Below are positions 34,241 through 41,776 of a stretch of DNA of 44,335 nucleotides, in pieces (positions within the stretch are counted from its first letter, which is position 1; every line of letters starts with the position of its first letter). Source of the DNA: Planctomycetota bacterium (lineage in GTDB: Bacteria > Planctomycetota > UBA11346); assembly GCA_028280785.1 (NCBI GenBank), contig JANQLF010000299.1:1-44335 (forward strand). The letters run 5' to 3'. A program made the translations under genes and the position numbers. Below the pieces are notes generated by a model, which was not told where the DNA came from, ran no database searches, and worked only from the letters and a program-made list of their open reading frames with translations.

Positions 34241-35305
34241 ATGGCAGACGATATTGTCTATTTAGGAATCGACTTAGGTACCAGTCGTACTTCCTTGACC
34301 TCATCAACCGGTGAGCGTCAAACTGTTTGGTCATACGTTGGTTATCCAAAAGACCACGTTGCTAAAAAGAAAATGGGTGGCCGCGATATTATCTATGGTA
34401 AGGAAGCCGTAGAAAATCGTATGTCCCTCAATGTTATTCGTCCACTTGCTGGCGGTTCGATTAAAAAGCGCGGTGCTAAAGATTCTTCAGAAATGAAGAA
34501 AGCCGTTCGCGACTTAATTGAATATGTTGTCAGCTTAGCTAAGGCACCTGCTGGTTCGACCATCTATGCAGTTATCGGTGCACCTGCTGAAGCATCTGTG
34601 GAAGGTAAAGCAAACATCATTGAAGCTGCCGGTAACTATCTCGACAGCGTTATTGTTTGTTCTGAGCCATTTGCGGTTGCTTACGGACTCGACTTCTTAG
34701 ACGACACCTTGGTAATCGACATCGGTGCTGGTACGACCGACCTTTGTCGTGTTCACGGTACGATGCCAGAAGCTGAAGACCAACGCACGCACGAAATTGC
34801 TGGTGATGCCATCGACGAAAAGATTGCTGAGTTAATTAAGGAAACCTATCCTGAAGCTCAGTTCTCAATCAACATGGTGCGTCAGTTCAAAGAGCGTGAC
34901 AGCAGCGTCTCACCAAAAATGGAAGACGTCATGGTGACCATGCCTGTTGCTGGTAAGCCAAAAGAATTCGACATCACTGAAATCATGTACAAGGCCTGCT
35001 ACTCAATTGTACCTCCAACAGTAGCTGCGCTCCAAGATCTGATTGCAACCTACGACCCTGAATTCCAAGAAAAGATGCGTAACAACGTTCTTCTTGGTGG
35101 CGGTGGTAGTCAAATCGGTGCTCTTGGTCGTGCCATTGAAGATGCCCTGAAAGAATATGGTGGTGGTAAAGTGACCACTGTAGAAGAGCCACAATACCAA
35201 GGCTCTAACGGTGCATTGAAAATCGGTCTCGATATGCCTGAAGAATACTGGAAAGAATTCGCCGCTGGTGGCGCTGAAGCTGAAGAAGCTGCTGCAGAAG
35301 GTTAA
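34241..35305 (+). CDS. MamK-family actin-like filament protein
   Basis: The 354-residue protein is an actin-fold ATPase. It has phosphate loop 1 (LGIDLGTSRTS, residues 8-18), SEPFAVAYG with Glu142, phosphate loop 2 (VIDIGAGTTDLC, 158-169) and an adenine-side loop (LLGGGGSQIGALG, 284-296). The segments VGYPKDHV, YAVIGAPAEAS, HGTMPEAEDQ and the MPEEYWKEF near the C-terminus match magnetosome MamK specifically (VGYPKD, AVIGVPARAS, KGTVPGPEDQ, LPPQYWRQL) rather than MreB or ParM. An Ala/Glu tail follows. The start ATG has TTAGGAG upstream. No other magnetosome (mam/mad) gene is in the window. It should polymerise in the cytoplasm; the cargo is unknown. A terminator closes the unit. Confidence 0.9.
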   Translation: MADDIVYLGIDLGTSRTSLTSSTGERQTVWSYVGYPKDHVAKKKMGGRDIIYGKEAVENRMSLNVIRPLAGGSIKKRGAKDSSEMKKAVRDLIEYVVSLAKAPAGSTIYAVIGAPAEASVEGKANIIEAAGNYLDSVIVCSEPFAVAYGLDFLDDTLVIDIGAGTTDLCRVHGTMPEAEDQRTHEIAGDAIDEKIAELIKETYPEAQFSINMVRQFKERDSSVSPKMEDVMVTMPVAGKPKEFDITEIMYKACYSIVPPTVAALQDLIATYDPEFQEKMRNNVLLGGGGSQIGALGRAIEDALKEYGGGKVTTVEEPQYQGSNGALKIGLDMPEEYWKEFAAGGAEAEEAAAEG

Positions 35306-35349
35306 TTCCGGATAATAAATAATCGCAGGGAACTGCGAACACCACAGCT

Positions 35350-35381
35350 AAAAAACCCGTGCCATATGGCGCGGGTTTTTT
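35350..35381 (+). terminator. Rho-independent terminator after the actin gene
   Basis: AAAAACCCGTGCC, loop ATAT and GGCGCGGGTTTTT form a 13-bp stem (one G-T pair) followed by further T residues, 45 bp after the actin stop codon. The A and T tracts could serve both directions. Confidence 0.88.
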
Positions 35382-35426
35382 ATTATGGCAAATAGCTAAC
35401 TGGTATGAGTTTTTGGATTGGTTTTA

Positions 35427-35456
35427 GTCTTAGCATCCGAGACCGTGGGCTAAGAC
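35427..35456. repeat. Inverted repeat before GH51 gene
   Basis: GTCTTAGC at 35427-35434 and GCTAAGAC at 35449-35456 are perfect 8-bp arms with a 14-bp spacer. A related GACTAAGG follows at 35466. It lies 104 bp before the GH51 start in a 178-bp non-coding stretch, so it may be an operator or a transcript hairpin. Confidence 0.45.
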
Positions 35457-35559
35457 CAATACAAAGACTAAGGCTGACCCTAGATTGCTATAAAATACAA
35501 TAGGTCACATATAATAGCAACGCGACATTTAATTAAGACAACGTCATTAAAGGAATGTT

Positions 35560-37254
35560 ATGATTTTTCGGTTCTTAATGCTGTATACATGTATGTGCTC
35601 TTTATTTTCTGAAACCTATGATGTTTCCATTACTTTGGAAAATAAAGTTATTGGAAACATTGATGATCGTTTGTTTGGTCAATTCCTCGAGCATGTGCAC
35701 AAGGCAGAAGGAGGACCTGAGGCAGCGATTGATCCGAAAACAAAAAAAATGCGCCCGGCGGTGATGCAAAAAATAAAAGATATGCAAATTCCGATTATTC
35801 GTTTTCCGGGCGGGGGTCTTGTCGAAGCACCACATTATCGTTGGACGCATATGATTGACGGCGCTTATGATCGTGATGAGCATGCTCGACCAGTAACCGT
35901 AAAGAAGGATGGCAATACTCGCTCTTATTATTTTGGTTTAGATGAGTTCCTAAAAATGTGTGAAGAGCATAATTCTGAGCCCATCTTAGTAGTAAAATGT
36001 GCAGACGTTGCACGCGGATATGTGCCTGCGAACGAAATTATCGAGCAGGCCTCTTCAATGATTGCCTATTGTAACGCGCCGGTGGATGCAGATTTGCCTG
36101 ATAACATTTTGCGCTGGGCAAAATTAAGGGCCGCGAATGGCCGAGTTAAGCCCTATGCTGTTAAATTATGGCAAATTGGGAATGAATTTACTTGGGTAGC
36201 GGCTCATCGCATGGAAAAAACCGGCATGTCAAAAGAACAGGTCTCTGATGCCTATGTGGATGCCGTTGTTAAAATATACAATGCTTTAGTGAAAGTTGAT
36301 AAAAACATTGAGCTCATTGTTGAAAATAACATGGAAGAACCGGGGATGGATTTTAAGGTTACCGATAAAATTGCCGAAGCCCTGGGTGATAAAATTCATT
36401 ATATCACCACGCATAAATATTTTTCATGGGGTATTAAGGTTTTGCAGAAAAATGGAAAAGATATTGGCTTTAATGATTTTACGCCAAAAGACTATTGGTA
36501 CGCGGCAACCAGTGCTCCTGGCACAGATGAACGCGGAATGGCTTATTTTCAGAAAGTCGAATTGGATAAAGCGAAAGAACATGGTTATAAAATGGCTATA
36601 ACTGAGTGGAATTGGAATTCCTGGTGGTCTTTAAAGAATTTGCCCGAAGACAGTCCTAAGCCGTTTGATGAGCCTATGTGGGCCAAGGGTGTAGCGGCAG
36701 GGTCTATGTTGCATGGATTTATGCGAGCCTCACATCATATTTCCATCGCAACACAGTCTATGTTGGTGGGAACGGGTTGGGATATTCGTGCTATCGATGT
36801 TAAAAATGGTAACTGTGCTTATCATCCGAGTGGACAGATAACTACCTTATATGGTAAACATCATGGTGATAAACGTTACGCGTGGCGTGCTGAAAGTGAC
36901 ATCCCAACCTACAATCAAGTGTTCACGCTGGGTCAATTGCCAGCCAATCCTAAAGTGGCTTATTTAGATCTCATTGTTAGCGCAAATGCAGATCATGTTT
37001 ATTTGCATATTATTAATCGAGACTTTGATAAAGACTGTAAGTTGCGGGTGAACTCAGATGCGTTGTTGCCTATAAGTCAGGGGCAGGCAGAAATTTTTTC
37101 ATTGAGTGGCGAATTTGACGGCGGTCGCAAATTGCAGGAAGCAGGAAAAGAAATAGCAACTGTAACGCATGCCCATCAACAGCGACAGGGCGGTAATTGG
37201 AATTTCATTGTTCCGGCAAAAACTGTACAAGTTATTAAAATCAAGAGGAATTAA
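35560..37254 (+). CDS. Secreted GH51 alpha-L-arabinofuranosidase
   Basis: The 564-residue protein has a short signal peptide (about residues 1-17). The TIM barrel carries IRFPGGGLVE and the acid/base Glu209 in WQIGNEFTW. The nucleophile Glu349 lies in ITEWNWNSWW. A C-terminal beta-sandwich (about 420-564) ends in FIVPAKTVQVIKIK. These are the defining motifs of GH51/alpha-L-AF domain enzymes, which remove arabinofuranosyl side chains from arabinan or arabinoxylan. The opening ENKVIGNIDDRLFGQFLEHV is also diagnostic. Unlike the enzymes at 8663-23792 this one is exported. It is not in an operon with visible neighbours. Confidence 0.9.
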   Translation: MIFRFLMLYTCMCSLFSETYDVSITLENKVIGNIDDRLFGQFLEHVHKAEGGPEAAIDPKTKKMRPAVMQKIKDMQIPIIRFPGGGLVEAPHYRWTHMIDGAYDRDEHARPVTVKKDGNTRSYYFGLDEFLKMCEEHNSEPILVVKCADVARGYVPANEIIEQASSMIAYCNAPVDADLPDNILRWAKLRAANGRVKPYAVKLWQIGNEFTWVAAHRMEKTGMSKEQVSDAYVDAVVKIYNALVKVDKNIELIVENNMEEPGMDFKVTDKIAEALGDKIHYITTHKYFSWGIKVLQKNGKDIGFNDFTPKDYWYAATSAPGTDERGMAYFQKVELDKAKEHGYKMAITEWNWNSWWSLKNLPEDSPKPFDEPMWAKGVAAGSMLHGFMRASHHISIATQSMLVGTGWDIRAIDVKNGNCAYHPSGQITTLYGKHHGDKRYAWRAESDIPTYNQVFTLGQLPANPKVAYLDLIVSANADHVYLHIINRDFDKDCKLRVNSDALLPISQGQAEIFSLSGEFDGGRKLQEAGKEIATVTHAHQQRQGGNWNFIVPAKTVQVIKIKRN

Positions 37255-37280
37255 GTTGAATGAGCTATTTACATATTTGA

Positions 37281-37550
37281 TTATTTCTGATGCACAACCG
37301 GACCACGCTTACGCATGGGATCGCGTTGATACATGTCATAGGCGTCTTTGAAATCTCCTTGATCAGACGCTTTTGTTTCTAGCCCTTTCAATTTCTTCTT
37401 AAGTTTGTCGCGTTTATTTGGATCGGTTTCTTTATTTAGTTTAATTATCAGCCAGGTAATTCTGCGGCGAGTTATCCATCCTGGATTTTTGTTTGGCTTA
37501 GATTTTTGTGGGCCTGACCAGACGCCACGTTTAGGGGCTTGTTTTATCAT
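37281..37550 (-). CDS. Small basic protein of unknown function
   Basis: The 89-residue protein is very rich in Lys and Arg (KKLKGLETKASDQGDFKDAY, RRRITWLIIKLNKE) and has no membrane helix or known motif. Its ATG overlaps the stop of the upstream membrane protein by 4 bp (ATGA), which supports translational coupling. An RNA- or protein-binding role is possible but not shown. Confidence 0.55.
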   Translation of the reverse strand: MIKQAPKRGVWSGPQKSKPNKNPGWITRRRITWLIIKLNKETDPNKRDKLKKKLKGLETKASDQGDFKDAYDMYQRDPMRKRGPVVHQK

Positions 37551-37915
37551 ATATAGCCACCGAAGCCTAGGCTAACAGCGCTATAAACAACAAATAAAAC
37601 CCCTAAAACAATGGGAATGCCAATGCCTCCTAAAAACCATTTAGCATAGAAGTCTTCGTCGCAATCATTCATTACGAATCGGAAACTCAGTACAGCCCAA
37701 ATAATTGGTATTAATAATAAAAATAGACCGGCATTGCTATAAAAACTGACCATGTTTGGCACCGGTACATCAAGGCGTTCGTAAACGCGTGCAAAAACAT
37801 TGGCAAATAAGTAACTAAAAAAGATAACACCAAAATTTATTAAAGTTAAAATAATAATAGGTTTAGTTTGGTATGCTATGTCCCGACTGAGTACCTGCAT
37901 GCATGAGTTTAACAT
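37547..37915 (-). CDS. Small membrane protein coupled to a basic protein
   Basis: The protein has 122 residues from the ATG at 37915, which follows AGGTG. An upstream in-frame TTG at 38011 would add 32 residues without recognisable features. Three hydrophobic segments are present (about residues 18-38, 55-76 and 95-116), with a conserved-looking NDCDEDFYAKWFLGGIG loop between the last two. The 4-bp ATGA overlap with the next gene indicates an operon of two. Function unknown. Confidence 0.55.
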   Translation of the reverse strand: MLNSCMQVLSRDIAYQTKPIIILTLINFGVIFFSYLFANVFARVYERLDVPVPNMVSFYSNAGLFLLLIPIIWAVLSFRFVMNDCDEDFYAKWFLGGIGIPIVLGVLFVVYSAVSLGFGGYI

Positions 37916-38072
37916 TGCACCTAGATGATTGCTAAAGAAATGCGTAAGGTCAGATGGAAGAGCGTAACACGCAAGCTGCAGGTGGTGTGGAGATGTTAAG
38001 TATTCTAACAAAAGGATTTAGGGAGCTGTGATTTTAAAGTTGTAGGAACTTGCCCAGATTTACACTGTAACG

Positions 38073-38405
38073 ATGCATAATCTCAGGTTCGTCGTTGATT
38101 CGATTAACTACGGTGGTGGGCGCGTTACTAAATACACTGGGCTTTCTATTGAAAAGATCATTTCCCACGGTCAGTATATTTATGTATTATATAACAAACG
38201 AGCGAATAATTTAGATCCGAATCGCAATATCGTCTGTTTTTCAGAAGACGGCGACATGCATTGGATCGTCGAGGCTGCGCCAGCCCAGGAAAAATTTTCA
38301 CCTGGCTGGAAATCTATGGAAATAATGAATGGCTTTATTGATGCGACGAATTCGGTTAACAAGCATTATCGCATACATTGCGATACGGGTAGGCTGATTA
38401 ATTAA
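38073..38405 (+). CDS. Hypothetical protein of 110 residues
   Basis: The soluble beta-rich protein contains DPNRNIVCFSEDGDMHWIVE and a C-terminal GFIDATNSVNKHYRIHCDTG. This pattern (RNIxCF..DGxxxWxIE) recurs in small uncharacterised proteins of many bacteria, but I cannot name a family. No signal peptide or clear Shine-Dalgarno is visible. It is convergent with the TPR-like gene. Confidence 0.55.
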   Translation: MHNLRFVVDSINYGGGRVTKYTGLSIEKIISHGQYIYVLYNKRANNLDPNRNIVCFSEDGDMHWIVEAAPAQEKFSPGWKSMEIMNGFIDATNSVNKHYRIHCDTGRLIN

Positions 38406-38420
38406 TTATTCAGCTTTCTT
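38393..38420. terminator. Possible bidirectional terminator between convergent genes
   Basis: GCTGATTAA, a TTAA loop and TTATTCAGC form a 9-bp stem with one mismatch (38393-38414) followed by TTTCTTTT on the plus strand. It overlaps both stop codons of the convergent genes. Confidence 0.45.
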
Positions 38421-39215
38421 TTCAGTCTCAGGAGCGATGGCTTCTTCTACTGGTGCATCTTCGCTTGGAAGCTCTTCTTCTTCTTGTAAATCAGGGTAAG
38501 CGCGGAGCAGGCTCCAATAAGCATAGGTAGCTGCATCTTGAAGTCGCGAACGATTGTTGGCTAAGCCATTATCACTACGTAATTCTTCGTATGTGAGGAG
38601 GGCATCTTGGCGCAATGTGCTTGCTTCCTCTTTGTCTTCAATGCTCGCTGCGTGCAGCACTAATAACTGTGCACGGTTAAATTTGGCGATGTAGCGTGCC
38701 GCTTTGTAATCACCAGAGCTGCCTTTGCGAAGAGCTTCTTGATAGGTTTGTAATGCTGCCTCAATTTCGCCAGCTTGATCCTGTAAAGCTGCTTTACTGA
38801 TCAGGGCATACATGCTGAGCTTTTCGCTATTCTCGGTTAATTTTGCTTGTGAGGCAGCCAGTGATAAATATTCGTTGGCTTTATCCAAACTGCCGTCTTC
38901 TGTGTTTTTATCGAGATAGATTTGAACTAAATCGTTGGCCGCTTGGAAACGGAATTCAGGAACGATGCTTTCGTCCTGACAGAGGGCGATGAGTTTATCA
39001 GTATCGCCACCAGCATCAGTGTAGGCAATGGCACCGCGTGCTGCTTCACTGCTGCCGTCCATGGTGTTAATGGCAGTGAGGGTGATGACGACGCCTAAAA
39101 TGACGATGCTTAAGAGGAGCCAATTTTTGGCGAGGAATTTGTTGATGCCTTCGAGGCGATCATAGATCGGATCGGAATAGCTGCTGACATCGTTACCTGG
39201 CATTTGATCGGCCAT
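38406..39215 (-). CDS. Membrane-anchored TPR-like protein
   Basis: The 269-residue protein has a cytoplasmic N-terminus, one membrane helix (about residues 31-49: NWLLLSIVILGVVITLTAI), and an all-helical repeat region (about 70-230) with TPR-like pairs (ALQTYQEALRKGSSGDYKAA). The tail is acidic and Pro-rich. The plan resembles YfgM-like ancillary proteins (TPR_21), which sit in the membrane with TPRs outside. It is the last gene of the FHA-lipoprotein-TPR operon (14-bp gap). A scaffold role is inferred. Confidence 0.72.
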   Translation of the reverse strand: MADQMPGNDVSSYSDPIYDRLEGINKFLAKNWLLLSIVILGVVITLTAINTMDGSSEAARGAIAYTDAGGDTDKLIALCQDESIVPEFRFQAANDLVQIYLDKNTEDGSLDKANEYLSLAASQAKLTENSEKLSMYALISKAALQDQAGEIEAALQTYQEALRKGSSGDYKAARYIAKFNRAQLLVLHAASIEDKEEASTLRQDALLTYEELRSDNGLANNRSRLQDAATYAYWSLLRAYPDLQEEEELPSEDAPVEEAIAPETEKKAE

Positions 39216-39229
39216 GGGGACTCCACCGG

Positions 39230-39682
39230 TTATTCTTCAGTGACGAAGCGGAGGCGTATAATGCTGAGGTTCTTGTCTCGTCCAGTGCGAAGCTCGAGTA
39301 GCTCTGTTTGGCCTTTGTTGAGCTTTTCGTAGCGTTTAGCATTGTGTGGAAGCAGTTTATTGGGCTTGTGCTTCCAGCCATTACTGGTGAGCGCCGCGTT
39401 GTACCACAGGATGAGTTTCTCGCCTACCTTGCCTGAGCTTTCACTACTTTGAATCAAGGTGATATCGAAGTGTCGGATCTGATCACCAGCAAAACTGATG
39501 GCTACTTGGTCAACATTGTTGCGTCGTTTATAGCCAGGTGGCAGAGGAATGTCAGGAAACTGCTCTGGATAATACGCAGCAGGTGGCGGTGACTTACTGA
39601 TGGGTTTGCGATCACTGCAACTAACAAGGCAGCAGCTGAGTAGGACCCAGCAGCAGACACAAACGAATGATGGTCGAATCAC
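39230..39682 (-). CDS. Lipoprotein in FHA operon
   Basis: The 150-residue protein has a Cys-rich lipoprotein signal (CVCCWVLLSCCLVSC; lipobox LVSC). The mature part has FPDIPLPPGYKRRNN, a pattern seen in small lipoproteins of PVC bacteria, and a beta-rich second half (HFDITLIQSSESSGKVGEKL). The start codon is GTG and shares one base with the stop of the FHA gene (TAGTG), so the genes are translationally coupled. The function is unknown. Confidence 0.7.
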   Translation of the reverse strand: MIRPSFVCVCCWVLLSCCLVSCSDRKPISKSPPPAAYYPEQFPDIPLPPGYKRRNNVDQVAISFAGDQIRHFDITLIQSSESSGKVGEKLILWYNAALTSNGWKHKPNKLLPHNAKRYEKLNKGQTELLELRTGRDKNLSIIRLRFVTEE

Positions 39683-40383
39683 TATTGTTTCTTGTAGTGC
39701 ATGATCACACCAGCGACCTGGAGGACGTCACCGGGGTTTAAATTAGAATCACTGACTTTGCGACCATTAACTTTCACACTGCGGAAGCCACCCATGCTGA
39801 CGAGTCGATGGCCGCTGTCAGATTTGATAACTTTCGCTTGGATAGGCTTCACAAACATACCACGAACAGGGATGTCAGCGCCTGGGATTTTACCAATGAT
39901 GGTTTCTTGCTTCACTAACTGAACTTTTACTTCGCGACCACCTTGAATAATGCTGAGAACCATGGCCTGACCGCCTTTTTTCAGTTCTTCTTGCATTTTC
40001 TTCATTTGCTCGGGGTCAACGAACATAGTCATTTCACCGCCGCCACCGCCACCGCCGCCAGAGGCAGCAGCTGCTTTAGCAGGGTCAGCAGTACCATGAG
40101 CATCATATTCGAGGCTGTGTTTACCGAGAACGATGCGTTCTTTGTGTTTGAGGTCTTGAGTGCCGTCGACGCGTTTACCTGATACAAAAGTACCGTTATT
40201 TGAACCTTGATCTGCAACCGCCCAGCCCTCGCCACTGCGAACAATACTGCAGTGATGGCGGGAAACGCCCATATTATCTACTACAATCTCACAGTCAGCA
40301 GCACGGCCAACGCGCAGTTCGTCTTTATCGAGGTTATATTCGGCTTGGACTTGGTTACCGAAAAGGACGGTAATTTTGGCCAT
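39682..40383 (-). CDS. Tandem FHA-domain protein
   Basis: The 233-residue protein has two FHA domains. The first (residues 1-95) is canonical: RVGR with Arg27, SRHH with Ser41 and His44, and GSNNGTFVSGKRV. These bind phosphothreonine peptides. A Gly-rich linker (108-116) follows. The second domain (about 140-233) keeps the fold pattern (IIGKIPGADIPV, VKVNGRKVSDSNLNPGDVL) but lacks the Ser-His pair, so it probably does not bind pThr. The start follows GGAGAG. It leads the operon with the lipoprotein and TPR-like protein. Links to the Thr-motif-rich actin partner protein at 31875 are speculative. Confidence 0.88.
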   Translation of the reverse strand: MAKITVLFGNQVQAEYNLDKDELRVGRAADCEIVVDNMGVSRHHCSIVRSGEGWAVADQGSNNGTFVSGKRVDGTQDLKHKERIVLGKHSLEYDAHGTADPAKAAAASGGGGGGGGEMTMFVDPEQMKKMQEELKKGGQAMVLSIIQGGREVKVQLVKQETIIGKIPGADIPVRGMFVKPIQAKVIKSDSGHRLVSMGGFRSVKVNGRKVSDSNLNPGDVLQVAGVIMHYKKQ

Positions 40384-40517
40384 AAGGTCTCTCCACCACT
40401 CTAGTAGCGTATCAATTTAGAGCTTCTTGCCTTGGGGTCAATGCGGGGCTTACATTCATGGTAGCGGTGCAATTCATGCCTATTACACACGCAAGTCCGC
40501 ATATGCCGACGGAAAAC

Positions 40518-40547
40518 AAAAAACCCAACCTAAAAGGCTGGGGTTTT
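40518..40547 (-). terminator. Second (imperfect) copy of the tRNA-Glu terminator
   Basis: AAAAAACCCAACCT and AGGCTGGGGTTTT form a hairpin on the minus strand with mismatches relative to the intact copy at 40685-40716. It belongs to the duplicated segment described below. Confidence 0.6.
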
Positions 40548-40563
40548 AATGGTACACCCAAGG
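40532..40563. repeat. Direct repeat copy A (tRNA-Glu 3' end + terminator arm)
   Basis: This 32-bp stretch is identical to 40701-40732 (period 169 bp). It includes the terminator arm AGGCTGGGGTTTT and TGGTACACCCAAGG, the complement of the tRNA-Glu 3' end with CCA. Similarity extends leftward to about 40516 with a few differences. Confidence 0.9.
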
Positions 40564-40681
40564 TGAATTCCGTAAATCACTTGTGATTTAGAGAGCCACA
40601 AATGTGGCTATCGGCGGAAGAATAGGCCACTTTAGGTGGCCGTGGAGACGAGAACCCGCAGGGTTGAGTCCCCGACCTGGC
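40564..40681. other. 118-bp hairpin-rich element between tRNA 3'-end repeats
   Basis: Four adjacent hairpins are visible: TAAATCAC/GTGATTTA (40573-40590), AGCCAC/GTGGCT (40594-40609), GGCCAC/GTGGCC (40625-40641) and AACCC/GGGTT (40653-40665). TTCCG at 40568 and CGGAA at 40615 can close a junction around the first two. No reading frame is present. This may be a structured RNA, a miniature inserted element or a rearranged tRNA remnant (TAGGCCACT is shared with the tRNA-Glu D-arm region). Confidence 0.6.
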
Positions 40682-40684
40682 AAC

Positions 40685-40716
40685 AAAAAACCCCAGCCTA
40701 AAAAGGCTGGGGTTTT
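40685..40716 (-). terminator. Rho-independent terminator of tRNA-Glu
   Basis: On the minus strand AAAACCCCAGCC, a short loop and GGCTGGGGTTTTTT form a strong hairpin with a T run, three bases after the tRNA CCA end. Confidence 0.9.
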
Positions 40717-40732
40717 AATGGTACACCCAAGG
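40701..40732. repeat. Direct repeat copy B (in tRNA-Glu)
   Basis: This is the resident copy of the 32-bp repeat, covering part of the terminator and the last 14 bases of tRNA-Glu. The other copy is at 40532-40563. Confidence 0.9.
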
Positions 40733-40794
40733 GGACTCGAACCCCTGTTGCCAGGATGAAAACCTGGAGTCCTAGGCCACTAGACGATGGGTGC
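40719..40794 (-). tRNA. tRNA-Glu (anticodon TTC)
   Basis: On the minus strand the acceptor GCACCCA pairs with TGGGTGT (one G-T pair). The D-arm, the anticodon loop TTTTCAT between CCAGG and CCTGG, and the T-arm AGGGGTTCGAGTCCCCT are complete. CCA is encoded. It is 76 nt and intact. Confidence 0.95.
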
Positions 40795-40948
40795 ACAGCT
40801 GTTTTCTGCTAGGACGGCGGGGAACATAATAATAGCTCAAGTTTTGCAAGTCTATTTGTCTTAGCGCAATCATGGAAGTGACTTGTGTCTTAATAGTTGA
40901 TTGGGTGGCTCTCGATGGTTTTCCCGCAATTGGGGCTAGCATGCGGCC

Positions 40949-41776
40949 ATGTTGAAGCTCCAAGAGACCTTGCAGAAGTCGACGGCCTATCTTCAGGATC
41001 GTGGGATTGAATTGGCTAGGCGCGAATGTGAGTGGATCTTTTGCGAGACCTTGGGCTTAAGCCGTATGGATCTGTATACGCAGTTCGACATGCCTCTCGA
41101 TGATGATCAGGCCAATCAGCTCAGAGCATTGATCCAGCGACGTGGCAAACGAGAGCCCCTGGCCTATGTCTTGGGGAATCAAGAATTCTGCGGCTTGAGT
41201 CTCGATGTGTCGATGGATGTTTTGGTACCGAGACCAGAAACGGAAGAATTGGTTGAGCAGATAGTGCGTGAGCATGGCGAAGAGCCGAAGCGTGTGGCCG
41301 ATATAGGGACGGGATCAGGAGCCATTGCTTTAGCGATTAAACAGCAGCGATCGCAATGGGAACTTCATGCGGTTGATGTCAGTGAAGCTGCCTTGGTTTT
41401 AGCCAAAGCCAACGCCACTAAACATGATTTGGACATTCAGTTTCATGCGGGTTATTTACATCAGCCATTAGATGGCACGTTCGATATTGTTATTGCAAAT
41501 CTTCCTTATGTTGCTGAAGAAGAGCGAGAACATTGTGATCCTGAAATTGCTTTTGAGCCGCAATTAGCTTTATTTGCGCCAGACAAAGGTCTGGCCTTGA
41601 TAAAAGAATTAATCACTGCGTTTCCTGTTTATAAAAATGATAAAACACAGTTGTGGTTGGAAATCGGGTTTCAACAAGCTCAAGCGGTAAAGGATTTCGC
41701 AAACGAACAAGCGCTACGCGCTGAAATATTTAAAGATGCCAATGATCATCAGCGTATGGTGAAAATATATTCATGA
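40949..41776 (+). CDS. prmC: Peptide chain release factor N5-glutamine methyltransferase PrmC/HemK
   Basis: The 275-residue protein has an N-terminal helical domain (1-80; RGKREPLAYVLGNQEF) that binds release factor. The SAM-binding domain has VADIGTGSGAIALAIK, and VPRPETEELVE is also characteristic. The catalytic motif reads IANLPYV instead of the usual NPPY. PrmC methylates the Gln of GGQ in RF1/RF2. The next gene starts within its stop codon (ATGA overlap), so the two are coupled. The ATG start matches the family N-terminus. Confidence 0.92.
   Translation: MLKLQETLQKSTAYLQDRGIELARRECEWIFCETLGLSRMDLYTQFDMPLDDDQANQLRALIQRRGKREPLAYVLGNQEFCGLSLDVSMDVLVPRPETEELVEQIVREHGEEPKRVADIGTGSGAIALAIKQQRSQWELHAVDVSEAALVLAKANATKHDLDIQFHAGYLHQPLDGTFDIVIANLPYVAEEEREHCDPEIAFEPQLALFAPDKGLALIKELITAFPVYKNDKTQLWLEIGFQQAQAVKDFANEQALRAEIFKDANDHQRMVKIYS

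Noticed and set aside
34241..35305. Calling the actin MreB or a DnaK-type chaperone
   Set aside because: Length, GYPKD, EAEDQ and the C-terminal PEEYW pattern fit MamK. No mreCD genes or substrate-binding domain follow.
40532..40732. CRISPR array or large integrated island at tRNA-Glu
   Set aside because: Only two repeat copies, one of them within a tRNA, a single 137-bp gap, and no cas or integrase genes.
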